DNA of 64,000 bases from Gardnerella piotii (GTDB lineage: Bacteria; Actinomycetota; Actinomycetes; Actinomycetales; Bifidobacteriaceae): contig NZ_QJUV01000001.1 in the NCBI RefSeq assembly GCF_003397585.1, positions 620,001-684,000 of the forward strand, written 5' to 3'. Below the pieces are notes generated by a model that was given only the letters and a program-made list of their open reading frames with translations, was not told the DNA's origin and did not search any database. Every line of letters begins with the position of its first letter. The first letter of the stretch is position 1. Both the position numbers and the translations under genes were made by a program. This document shows positions 18,428-26,637 of the stretch, piece by piece.

Positions 18428-19765
18428 TCATCCTTCGCCAAAAAGAATCTCATCCCAGCTAGGAACAGCTGCACGGCTGCTCTTTTTGGCTTTAGAATGC
18501 TCGTTTGTGCGCGCTTTAGTAGACTTTTGCGTTTGCGTAGACTTTGGAGTTTCTATCGAAACAGTTTTGTCTGCTTGAACATGATTGTCTTTTTGATTTT
18601 CTTGTTCTTCTTTTGCTTCCTCGTTGCGCGATTCACTATTAGAGCTATAGCTAGAGTTATTGCTAAAAAGCGCATTTGTATTGTTGCTATCTTTGCTCGA
18701 ATCGGAATTGGACGAGTTTGCTATATTCGATGCGATTTCTACGGCATTTATACTGTTAGATACAGCATTTGCATCCACTTGGTTCTCGCTATTTGCAACT
18801 AGAGTACTTAGATTATTGTTTTGCTCGTAGCTTTGCAAAGAATCTAAAGAACTTGCATTATTTTGGTCTAGTGATTTATTCGCATTATTCGCATTGTATT
18901 GTTCTTGTACGTTTTGTGCGTTTTGTTCTTGCTCGTTATTTGCATTTTGCGCTTGCATTGTAACATTTGCAACATTTGCAAGGTTCTCACTATTCCTTGA
19001 TTCCCATTGAGAAACAGCGCGCTCTATTCTTGCAGAACGAATTGAGTTTCCTGGAAGATCTTCGTTTGCAAACGGGAAGCTAATGCTTACAGTGTCTCTA
19101 TAAGTTCCGCCAAATTGTGACTTTTTAGAAGAATCATTATTCATGACTTCTTCGCCAAGCAATAACCTTGCAGAAGGATTTGCGCAAGCAACGGAGTTAT
19201 CGTGCATGTTCCAAGTCCACTCGGCTTTTATTGTGCGAGTAGCGGTGTTGAATTCTGCTGTTATAAGCCATGGTTCAAGTCCGCGTCTTGTAGCACGCCA
19301 CTTTACTGTTTCCATTCCAATATGCGCTTTTGCAAGAGTGCGTTCAATCAAATCCGAAAGAGTTCGCATATTGCTTTGCTTAGGCGCTGGAACAGTCAAG
19401 AATTGTTCAATAGCATATTGCTTTTCGGTTTCTACTCCGCTTGAGAATCGTCTAACTTGAGATTCGCTTACGTTGTATCGCTTTGCAACATGTTCTGGTT
19501 CTAATCCAGCGCGTATTAAAGCTTGAATTTGAGATATAGGCAGTGTTGCTGTAGTTGCGCTTGGCGAATCGTCCGACTTGCCAGTCGAATTAACTGTATT
19601 TTGATTACGTTCATCAACATTTGTTAGTTTTTTCGACTCGGCGATTGCGCGCTCCAGCGTGTCGTCAACATGAATTTTTAACGGCGTGTTTTCAAAAATA
19701 AAAATTAAATCGCCATTATTATCCACATGATCGAAACTCGCCTCTTTTGGCGGATTTTCAAGCAT
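18428..19765 (-). CDS. sepH: Septation protein SepH (DUF3071)
   Basis: SepH is an actinobacterial cell division factor that in Streptomyces binds FtsZ and promotes filament assembly. The N-terminal domain (about 1-210) has the DUF3071 pattern, including a helix-turn-helix-like segment (ISQIQALIRAGLEPEHVA, then YNVSESQVRRF) and the WRATRRGLEPWLITAEF block. The rest (about 255-420) is an extended Asn/Gln/Ser-rich linker, followed by a conserved short C-terminal motif, VPSWDEILFG, typical of the family. The length of 445 is on the long side because of the linker. The start at 19765 reads MLENPPKEASFDHV. Confidence 0.88.
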   Translation of the reverse strand: MLENPPKEASFDHVDNNGDLIFIFENTPLKIHVDDTLERAIAESKKLTNVDERNQNTVNSTGKSDDSPSATTATLPISQIQALIRAGLEPEHVAKRYNVSESQVRRFSSGVETEKQYAIEQFLTVPAPKQSNMRTLSDLIERTLAKAHIGMETVKWRATRRGLEPWLITAEFNTATRTIKAEWTWNMHDNSVACANPSARLLLGEEVMNNDSSKKSQFGGTYRDTVSISFPFANEDLPGNSIRSARIERAVSQWESRNSENLANVANVTMQAQNANNEQEQNAQNVQEQYNANNANKSLDQNNASSLDSLQSYEQNNNLSTLVANSENQVDANAVSNSINAVEIASNIANSSNSDSSKDSNNTNALFSNNSSYSSNSESRNEEAKEEQENQKDNHVQADKTVSIETPKSTQTQKSTKARTNEHSKAKKSSRAAVPSWDEILFGEG

Positions 19766-19998
19766 TGCGCACCACTTTCCTCGCTTTTAACGATACTTAT
19801 AACATACTTTAGTCCATAGTATGCCTTCTTTGCCATTTTTTATTAATAAAAAAGCGAGTATTCTATGCGGGGTAGCTTTCATGTATGCTATGCGCGTAGG
19901 TAGATTTAGACTAATTGCTATAAATAGTGCTAATCGCTATAAGTAAAGTAGAAAAGTAGTTTTAAGCAATAAGTAATCTTAAAAACGAAAGGACCATA

Positions 19999-20292
19999 AT
20001 GGCACAGGATTATGATTCTCCTCGTAGTAAAGACGAAGACGAGGAGTCGTTGGAAGCATTGAGCAAAGGCTCTCAAAGTTCCGCAAACGATATAGACGAT
20101 GACGAAAACGCTATTGCAGAAGATTACGAGTTGCCAGGCGCAGATCTTAGCAACGAAGATGCATCTGTTACAGTAATACCAATGCAAGGTGATGAGTTCA
20201 TTTGCTCCGAGTGCTTCCTTGTAAAGCACAGAAGTCAGCTCGCTCAAATGTCTCAAGACGGTCAACCGATTTGTAAGGAGTGCGCAGCTTAA
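19999..20292 (+). CDS. DUF4193 family protein with two CxxC motifs
   Basis: Small actinobacterial protein of 97 residues: an acidic N-terminal half (MAQDYDSPRSKDEDEE) and a C-terminal zinc-ribbon-like pair of cysteines (ICSECFLVKHRSQLA and CKECA). DUF4193 proteins are widely conserved next to dut in actinobacteria; their role is not established. AAAGGA precedes the ATG by 6 bases. Its stop codon overlaps the dut start by one base (TAATG), so the two are translationally coupled. Confidence 0.88.
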   Translation: MAQDYDSPRSKDEDEESLEALSKGSQSSANDIDDDENAIAEDYELPGADLSNEDASVTVIPMQGDEFICSECFLVKHRSQLAQMSQDGQPICKECAA

Positions 20293-20780
20293 TGGCTTAC
20301 GATGATACCTATACGGGCCCAGAGCAGGTGGAAGTTCTTATTAAATATTTGAACGATGGAACAGATAGCCAGGCTGCAATGGAGCATCTTTCTTACGCTC
20401 ATGCGGGAGATGCTGGAGCGGATTTGCGAACTACGCAAGACGTTACCTTGCGTCCTTTTGAGCGCGCTCTAGTGCCGACTGGCGTTGCAATCGCCTTGCC
20501 TGCTGGATATGTGGCTTTGGTTCATCCGCGTTCCGGTTTAGCTGTAAAACAGGGTGTTACTGTTCTTAATGCTCCAGGAACGATTGATGCTGGGTATCGT
20601 GGAGAGATTAAGGTTCCATTAATCAATATGGATCCAGAAAATACTGTGCAGTTTAATCGTGGAGATCGCATAGCTCAGCTTGTTATTCAACGCTATGTTG
20701 AAGCTAGATTTGTTGAAGCAAGTCAGCTTCCAGGCTCCGATAGATCCACTAAAGGATTTGGCTCTACTGGCGTGCAATGA
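20292..20780 (+). CDS. dut: Deoxyuridine 5'-triphosphate nucleotidohydrolase (dUTPase)
   Basis: dUTPase hydrolyses dUTP to dUMP and pyrophosphate, keeping uracil out of DNA and supplying dTMP synthesis. All five trimeric-dUTPase motifs are visible in order: AGDAGADLR, HPRSGLA (with the preceding strand), NAPGTIDAGYRGEI, RGDRIAQLV and the C-terminal RSTKGFGSTG that closes over the substrate. The ATG at 20292, overlapping the previous stop, gives 162 residues; the in-frame start 12 bases upstream is unlikely. A spacer of 11 bases leads into rel, so the cluster DUF4193-dut-rel is probably one operon. Confidence 0.95.
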   Translation: MAYDDTYTGPEQVEVLIKYLNDGTDSQAAMEHLSYAHAGDAGADLRTTQDVTLRPFERALVPTGVAIALPAGYVALVHPRSGLAVKQGVTVLNAPGTIDAGYRGEIKVPLINMDPENTVQFNRGDRIAQLVIQRYVEARFVEASQLPGSDRSTKGFGSTGVQ

Positions 20781-20791
20781 GGTGACATTCA

Positions 20792-23131
20792 ATGGGAGAA
20801 TCTCAAGAAGATATTAAAGGCGCTAATATGCTCGGGTGTGAAATTAGCGAAGATATGCGAGACCCATTGCGTCCTATATTGCAAATGTGCAAGTGGCATC
20901 ATCCCGATGAAAACATGGATATTTTGCATAAGGCGTATAAAAGAGCCGTAAAGCAGCATACTGGTCAAAGGCGTAAATCGGGAGAGCCGTACATTATTCA
21001 CCCTCTTGCTGTAGCTCAAATTTTAGCTGATCTTGGAATGGGACCTATTGTAGTTGCTGCAGGATTATTGCACGACACTGTAGAAGACACAGATTACACG
21101 CTAGAAGAATGCAGAGCAGACTTTGGAGACACGGTTGCTGGCCTTGTAGATGGCGTTACAAAAATATCCAATATGGAGTACGGCGAAAGCGCTCAAGCAG
21201 AAACAATCCGCAAAATGGTTGTTGCAATGAGCCGAGATGTGCGAGTGTTGGTAGTAAAACTTGCAGATCGATTGCATAATGCGCGTACGTGGAGGTACGT
21301 TAAGGCGTCTAGCTCGCATAAAAAAGCTCGAGAAACTCTAGACGTTTATGCTCCGCTTGCAAATCGACTCGGCATGAATGCTATTAAAACAGAGCTTGAA
21401 GAGCTAAGCTTTAAGGTTTTATACCCTAAGATTTATAACGAAATCGTAGTGTTAGTAGCTCGAAGAGCTGGACAGCGAGAAGTATATTTACGTCAAATTC
21501 TAGAAGAAATCAACGAAGATTTAAGTGCGCAACATGTTAAGGCTTCGGTTAAAGGGCGACCAAAAGATTATTTCTCAATCTACCAAAAGATGATTGTTCG
21601 CGGTCATGATTTTGAAAATATCTATGACCTTGTAGGCGTGCGAATAATCGTTGATTCTATTCGAGACTGTTATGCGGCTCTTGGCGCAGTTCATGCGCGT
21701 TGGAGCCCTGTTCCAGGCCGATTTAAGGACTACATTGCTACTCCTAAGCTAAATATGTATCAAAGCTTGCACACTACTGTTGTAGGCCCTGGTGGAAAGC
21801 CTGTTGAGATTCAAATTCGCACATGGGATATGCATAGGCGTGCTGAGTTTGGTATTGCTGCTCACTGGAAGTACAAGGCAAACGGCCAAGCTGGTCGAGC
21901 TTTAAGTAAGCCAGATAAGGGTGATGTTAAGCGCGAGCAAGAAGAGAACAAAGAGCTTAGCGAATTAGATAACTTAAAGTGGATTCAGCAACTTGCAGAT
22001 TGGACTAGCGAAACGCCAGATTCCGACGAATTCTTAGGTTCCTTAAAGCAAGATCTTGGAGCTTCGGAAGTTTACGTGTTTACTCCAAAGGGGAGCATTG
22101 TTGCTCTTCCGCAAGATGCAACGCCAGTTGACTTTGCGTATTCTGTGCATACAGAAGTTGGACACAGAATGATGGGCGCTCGCGTAAATGGAAAGCTTGT
22201 TCCACTAGATACAAAGCTTAACAACGGAGACACTGTAGAAGTTCTTACGTCTAAGTCCGATACTGCTGGACCTTCTAGAGATTGGCTTAGTTTTGTAAAA
22301 AGCCCTAGAGCTAGAAATAAGATTAGGCAATGGTTTAGCAAGGAACGCCGTTCGGAGGCCATTGAAGAGGGTAAAGACGAGCTTACGCGCGCTATGCGTA
22401 AACGTAACTTGCCTTTGTCTACTTTGCTTACTCCGCAAGCGTTAATAGGCGTTGCAGAAGAGCTTAATATTACTGCTAATGTAGAAGCCGTTTATGCTGC
22501 GATTGGCGAAGGTCAGGTTTCTACACAAAATGTTATTTCTCGTCTTGTTAAAGATGCGGGAAGCGAAGAAGTAGCAGAAGAAGCGCAAGAAGAGGCGCTT
22601 CCGCTTAGAAGAGCAGAGCGTAATCGCAAGTCTAACGGCGTTCTTGGCGTTTCTGTAAAGGGTGTTGGAGACGTTTGGGTTAAGCTTGCGCGCTGTTGCA
22701 TGCCTGTTCCAGGAGACAATATTGTTGGCTTTATAACAAGAAATCAGGGTGTTTCTGTTCATAGAACAGATTGCCAAAATATGATTGATTTGCAAAAGTC
22801 GCAATCGGAACGTGTTATTCCTGTTCAATGGACAAGCGACAAAGGCTTGTTCCTTGTTAAAGTTCAAGTAGAAGCTTTGGATCGTCAGCATTTGCTTTCG
22901 GATGTTACTAGAGTTCTTTCGGATCATGGCGTAAATATTCTTTCGGGAACGATTGCTACTGGAGACGATCGCGTTGCTACAAGCCAATTTACGTTTGAAA
23001 TGGCGGATCCTCAGCATTTGAATACTCTTCTTGCTGCGATTCGTAAGATTGATGGCGTTTTTGACGTTTATAGAATTACGGGTGCAAAAGATAGTGCGGA
23101 ACCGCGACTTAGAAAAATGGAACGCGATTAA
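20792..23131 (+). CDS. rel: Bifunctional (p)ppGpp synthetase/hydrolase (Rel)
   Basis: Rel makes and degrades the stringent-response alarmone. Domains in order: HD hydrolase (about 45-200, HD at 94-95 in LLHDTVEDT), RelA/SpoT synthetase (about 240-350; VGVRIIVDS, then YQSLHTTVVG), TGS domain (about 425-490; VYVFTPKGSIVALP), a Cys-containing conserved domain (KLARCCMPVPGD) and a C-terminal ACT domain. Intact motifs in both catalytic domains suggest a bifunctional enzyme. It has 779 residues, as usual for actinobacteria. AGGTG lies 7 bases before ATG 20792. A strong bidirectional terminator follows. Confidence 0.96.
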   Translation: MGESQEDIKGANMLGCEISEDMRDPLRPILQMCKWHHPDENMDILHKAYKRAVKQHTGQRRKSGEPYIIHPLAVAQILADLGMGPIVVAAGLLHDTVEDTDYTLEECRADFGDTVAGLVDGVTKISNMEYGESAQAETIRKMVVAMSRDVRVLVVKLADRLHNARTWRYVKASSSHKKARETLDVYAPLANRLGMNAIKTELEELSFKVLYPKIYNEIVVLVARRAGQREVYLRQILEEINEDLSAQHVKASVKGRPKDYFSIYQKMIVRGHDFENIYDLVGVRIIVDSIRDCYAALGAVHARWSPVPGRFKDYIATPKLNMYQSLHTTVVGPGGKPVEIQIRTWDMHRRAEFGIAAHWKYKANGQAGRALSKPDKGDVKREQEENKELSELDNLKWIQQLADWTSETPDSDEFLGSLKQDLGASEVYVFTPKGSIVALPQDATPVDFAYSVHTEVGHRMMGARVNGKLVPLDTKLNNGDTVEVLTSKSDTAGPSRDWLSFVKSPRARNKIRQWFSKERRSEAIEEGKDELTRAMRKRNLPLSTLLTPQALIGVAEELNITANVEAVYAAIGEGQVSTQNVISRLVKDAGSEEVAEEAQEEALPLRRAERNRKSNGVLGVSVKGVGDVWVKLARCCMPVPGDNIVGFITRNQGVSVHRTDCQNMIDLQKSQSERVIPVQWTSDKGLFLVKVQVEALDRQHLLSDVTRVLSDHGVNILSGTIATGDDRVATSQFTFEMADPQHLNTLLAAIRKIDGVFDVYRITGAKDSAEPRLRKMERD

Positions 23132-23180
23132 GCTGCGACTAAACAGTAACTAAATCGTAGCTAAAGCGCAACTAAACAAT

Positions 23181-23222
23181 AAAACTTCCAGTCAAATAAT
23201 CCTTTGGCTGGAAGTTTTATTA
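23181..23222. terminator. Bidirectional rho-independent terminator between rel and the cyclophilin gene
   Basis: AAAACTTCCAG (23181-23191) and CTGGAAGTTTT (23208-23218) form a perfect 11-bp stem flanked by A and T runs on both sides, as expected between convergent genes. Confidence 0.88.
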
Positions 23223-23279
23223 TTGCAATTTTTATACTATTTTTGCTTTATTATTTATGCTTTATTTTAGCTAATGTTT

Positions 23280-23819
23280 TTACTTAATAACATCAATAGA
23301 TATAATTCCAACTGGCTCTAGTGGAGCATCGGACCTATCTGTTGGAACAGATTCAAGCTTATCTACAACAGCTTTAGACTCATCGTCCACAACTTCTCCA
23401 AAAATCGTGTGATGACCATCAAGCCAAGGAGTTGGAACAGTTGTTATAAAGAATTGAGATCCATTCGTGCCATGCAAGCGGCCGTCGCGTCCGCGTTGCT
23501 TTCCGGCATTTGCCATTGCGAGCAAATATGGCTTATCGAACTTTAGAGATGGGTCAATCTCGTCGTCAAATTCGTAGCCAGGACCGCCCATTCCGTTTCC
23601 AAGAGGGCATCCGCCTTGAATCATAAAATCTTTAATAATACGGTGGAAAGTTAAGCCATTGTAGAAAGGCTCATTAGACTTTTCGCCGCTAAAAGGATCA
23701 GTCCACTCTTTTTCGCCAGTTGCCAAGTCAACGAAATTTTTTACTGTAATAGGCGCTTTATCGTCAAAAAGATTAATCTTTATATCGCCTTCAGACGTAT
23801 GCATATTAATAAGTGTCAT
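23280..23819 (-). CDS. Cyclophilin-type peptidyl-prolyl cis-trans isomerase
   Basis: Cyclophilins speed proline isomerisation during protein folding. Catalytic and binding residues are visible in [15 protein letters not shown] (Arg, Phe and Gln of the active site) and in [24 protein letters not shown] (Gln, Phe, Trp, His). The 179-residue length and lack of a signal peptide point to a cytoplasmic PpiB-like enzyme. It is a single gene, 53 bp upstream of metI in the opposite sense of order, with the metI stop just beyond its start. Confidence 0.94.
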   Translation of the reverse strand: MTLINMHTSEGDIKINLFDDKAPITVKNFVDLATGEKEWTDPFSGEKSNEPFYNGLTFHRIIKDFMIQGGCPLGNGMGGPGYEFDDEIDPSLKFDKPYLLAMANAGKQRGRDGRLHGTNGSQFFITTVPTPWLDGHHTIFGEVVDDESKAVVDKLESVPTDRSDAPLEPVGIISIDVIK

Positions 23820-23871
23820 ATTGCGATTCTCCCATACATTAAAGACTGTTCACTGTTTATTTTGATTAATA

Positions 23872-24552
23872 TTAGCGCTCGTGATGGTTGATTTTGTTGG
23901 ATATTAAATCTCCAATGCTTTGCACTAATTGCACAAGCAAAATGCATAAAATTACTGCTGCGCTCATAACGTCGTATTGGTAGCGTTGGTACCCGTAGCG
24001 AATCGCAATATCTCCAAGTCCTCCTGCTCCAACTGTTCCAGCCATTGCGGAGAATCCAAAAAGCGTAATAAACGTTAATGCTGCTCCGCGAATTAGCGAA
24101 GGTAAACTTTCAAAAAGCAATACTTTGAACACGATTTGTGTGTTGCTTGCTCCAAAACTTTGAGCAGCTTCTATAAGACTTCCGTCAACTTCTGCCAAAG
24201 ATTGCTCAACAATTCGCGCTACGAATGGCGCAGCTGTTATAACAAGCGGAACAATTGCTCCTGGAACACCTAAAGATGTTCCAACAATAAGCCTTGTAAG
24301 TGGGATTATAGCAACAAGCAAAATTATAAACGGAATAGATCGCACAAAGTTTACAATGCTTCCTAAAACAGTGTTAAGCAGCGCGTTTTTGCAAATTCCT
24401 TGCTTTGCGCTTGTTATAAGAAGAACTCCTATTGGAAGTCCTATTATGTATGCAAATAATGTAGCTATTGAAGTCATAACAATTGTGTCTTTTGTGCCTT
24501 CAATAATTAGTTCTCCATATTCGTCTATAAATTGTGAAATATTTTCTGGCAT
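23872..24552 (-). CDS. metI: Methionine ABC transporter permease MetI
   Basis: Permease of the D/L-methionine importer. The 226-residue protein has five predicted transmembrane segments and the EAA-type loop (EAAQSFGASNTQIVFKVLL) that contacts the MetN ATPase. The N-terminal MPENISQFIDEYGELIIEG is a short periplasmic or membrane-surface helix. It follows metN with a one-base gap on the same strand, so translation is coupled. Together with metN and metQ this forms a complete uptake system. Confidence 0.93.
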   Translation of the reverse strand: MPENISQFIDEYGELIIEGTKDTIVMTSIATLFAYIIGLPIGVLLITSAKQGICKNALLNTVLGSIVNFVRSIPFIILLVAIIPLTRLIVGTSLGVPGAIVPLVITAAPFVARIVEQSLAEVDGSLIEAAQSFGASNTQIVFKVLLFESLPSLIRGAALTFITLFGFSAMAGTVGAGGLGDIAIRYGYQRYQYDVMSAAVILCILLVQLVQSIGDLISNKINHHER

Positions 24553-24553
24553 T

Positions 24554-25372
24554 TTATTTCACCTCGCTGTTTTCGCTGTTTTCGCTGTTTTCGTTGCTGT
24601 TGCTGATGTTTTTGCTGTTATCTCTATGATTTTCAACATTTTCGTTTGCAATAAGTGTTTTTAGAATATTGCTTTGCGGATTCTTGAAAAGCGTTGAAGT
24701 ATCGCCGATTTCTACGATTTTTCCGCCGTCAATCATTGCAACTCTATCGCAAATATTGCGCGCAACTGCAAGAGAGTGAGTAATAATAACCAATGTAACG
24801 TTAAGATCTCGGTTGATTCTTCTAAGCAAGTCAAGTATTTGCGCAGTAGTTGTTGAATCCAATGCGCTTGTAGCTTCGTCACAAAGCATAATCGAAGGAT
24901 TGTTAGCAAGCGCTCGCGCAATAGCAACACGTTGCTGCTGGCCGCCAGAAAGCTGAATAGGGTAGCGGTTTGCTAAATCTTTTAAGCCAACTAAGTCAAG
25001 CAAATATTTTGCTCGTTCTTCTCGTTCGTTTTTATTCGTGTGGTTTAGTTCCAAAGGAAAAGTCACATTTTGCAATACGGTTCGCTGCTGAAAAAGACTA
25101 AAGTTTTGGAAAATCATGCCAATATTTGACCTGATATTAGATAAATCGCGATTTTTAGCGTATGTAATATCTTTTCCGTCTATTACAACTTTTCCGCTCG
25201 TAGGTCTTTCTAGAAGGTTTATGCATCTAACTAGCGAAGACTTTCCAGCTCCCGAAGAACCTAAAATTCCAAAGACTTCTCCCGATTCAATAGTCAAATT
25301 AATGTCTTTAAGCGCTTCGTGCTTAGTTTTGCCGCTTGAATAAGTCTTATAAAGATGTTCAATCTGAATCAT
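24554..25372 (-). CDS. metN: Methionine ABC transporter ATP-binding protein MetN
   Basis: ATPase of the methionine importer. Walker A GSSGAGKSS, signature LSGGQQQRVAIARAL, Walker B IMLCDEATSALD and H-loop ITHS are all intact. I place the start at ATG 25372 (MIQIEHLYKTYSSG) with GGTGGA upstream; the longer frame from 25429 adds an unlikely 19-residue lead. The C-terminal end (about 235-272) is a short Asn/Ser/Glu-rich tail instead of the ligand-sensing C2 domain of E. coli MetN, so the usual trans-inhibition by methionine may be missing. It lies between metQ and metI. Confidence 0.93.
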   Translation of the reverse strand: MIQIEHLYKTYSSGKTKHEALKDINLTIESGEVFGILGSSGAGKSSLVRCINLLERPTSGKVVIDGKDITYAKNRDLSNIRSNIGMIFQNFSLFQQRTVLQNVTFPLELNHTNKNEREERAKYLLDLVGLKDLANRYPIQLSGGQQQRVAIARALANNPSIMLCDEATSALDSTTTAQILDLLRRINRDLNVTLVIITHSLAVARNICDRVAMIDGGKIVEIGDTSTLFKNPQSNILKTLIANENVENHRDNSKNISNSNENSENSENSEVK

Positions 25373-25422
25373 TTTTCCACCGATTGTAGAACGAATTGTA
25401 AAACGAATTATAAAACAAATAT

Positions 25423-25460
25423 GAGGCACGTGCCTCTAGTTTTTTTAGAGGCACATGTCT
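25423..25460. repeat. Palindrome and inverted repeat between metQ and metN
   Basis: GAGGCACGTGCCTC (25423-25436) is a perfect palindrome. GTGCCTCTA (25430-25438) also pairs with TAGAGGCAC (25446-25454), so two hairpins compete. A T9 run follows on the plus strand only. In the minus-strand operon it could be a partial terminator that lets metQ exceed metNI. Confidence 0.75.
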
Positions 25461-25496
25461 CTTTTTTTTTATTTGCGATTAAACGCTGTAATCACG

Positions 25497-26345
25497 TTAA
25501 AACACTGGAAGAACAGCGCCGTTGTAGTTTTTCTTTATAAAATCACGAACTTCATCTGTTTTTAACGCTTTTACAAGAGCCTTGATTTTAGCAAGTTTTT
25601 CGGAGCCCTTCTTAACAGCAATAATGTTTTCGTATGTCTTAGCGGCTACGCCTCCAACTTTTTCGCTTGTAAGAGGATCTTTAGTTGGGTTAAATCCAGC
25701 TTGAATAGCGTAGTTTCCGTTTAGAGCAGCTAAATCAACGTCTTTAACGACTGTTGGAACCAAAGAGGCGTCTATTTCCTTAAACTTTAGATTCTTTGGA
25801 TTAGAAACAATATCCTTCTTGGTTGAGTTAACATCCTTTGGATTCTTTAGCTTAAGAAGACCTGCGTCTTGCAAAAGAAGAAGTGCGCGAGCTTCGTTGG
25901 TTGGATCGCTAGGAACAGCAACTGTTGCGCCATCTTTTAAGTCCTTAATTGTTTTAGTCTTTCCTGGGTAAAGTCCAAATGGCTCAAAGTGGATTCCAGC
26001 AATAGAAATAATATGCGTTCCTCTTTCTTTATTAAAGTTATCTAAGTATGGCAAATGCTGATGGTAGTTTGCGTCTGCTTCGCCTTCTTCTACAGCAGTA
26101 TTTGGCTGAACGTAATCAGTAAATTCCTTAACAACCAACTTATAGCCTTGCTTTTGCAAAATCGGCTTAACTACTTTATTCAAAATATCGCTGTGAGGAG
26201 TTGGGGAAGCTGCAACCTTAATCACCTTATCGTCTTTAGTTGCTCCATTTGCAGAAGATCCGCATGCGCTTAGCGAAAGACCCAAAATCGCAGTTAGTGC
26301 TGTAAAAGCTGCAATAATCTTTGTGTTCTTTTTTGTGATTTTCAT
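25497..26345 (-). CDS. metQ: Methionine-binding lipoprotein MetQ (NlpA family)
   Basis: Substrate-binding protein that captures methionine outside the membrane. The N-terminus is a lipoprotein signal peptide (basic MKITKKNTK, hydrophobic core, lipobox LSAC with Cys28). The mature part has the NlpA pattern: VKVAASPTPHSDIL-like opening (here VIKVAASPTPHSDIL), NYHQHLPYLDNFN, VAVPSDPTNEARAL and NYAIQAGFNP. The length of 282 residues is normal. It is first in a metQ-metN-metI operon with a hairpin before metN. GGGG lies 6-10 bases before the ATG. Confidence 0.94.
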   Translation of the reverse strand: MKITKKNTKIIAAFTALTAILGLSLSACGSSANGATKDDKVIKVAASPTPHSDILNKVVKPILQKQGYKLVVKEFTDYVQPNTAVEEGEADANYHQHLPYLDNFNKERGTHIISIAGIHFEPFGLYPGKTKTIKDLKDGATVAVPSDPTNEARALLLLQDAGLLKLKNPKDVNSTKKDIVSNPKNLKFKEIDASLVPTVVKDVDLAALNGNYAIQAGFNPTKDPLTSEKVGGVAAKTYENIIAVKKGSEKLAKIKALVKALKTDEVRDFIKKNYNGAVLPVF

Positions 26346-26624
26346 GTTTTTCCCCTTGTCCTTTAATGTTTTTTGCTAGTTGATTATTTTGTTTCTTAGC
26401 AACGGAATATCAATATATGCGATTTTGCAGCCTCTTCGCTACCTATTTTCTATTTGTATAATTTATGACGAGTTAGTAAAGCTAATAAAATCAATAAGAT
26501 AATCAACAATTATTTTTTGCATTTAGGGCTTGATTTTTTATTTTTCCTTATTGTTTTGGCGTGGCGTTTTGCAATCTTTTTGTTTTAGAAGGCTTTAAAA
26601 TGATATGGCTTGTGCAACATGGCT

Positions 26625-26637
26625 TATAATAAAAACA
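26625..26637 (+). promoter_or_regulatory. Consensus -10 element 6 bases before the nadE ATG (likely leaderless mRNA)
   Basis: TATAAT at 26625-26630 leaves only six bases before ATG 26637, and no ribosome binding site precedes that ATG. No convincing -35 is seen. This supports ATG 26637 as the start, with transcription beginning at the A. Confidence 0.5.

Noticed and set aside
26346-26600. SAM riboswitch or other known riboswitch before metQ
   Set aside because: A weak stem (TAGCAA near 26397 with TCGCTA near 26436) exists, but none of the conserved SAM or lysine riboswitch core sequences is visible.
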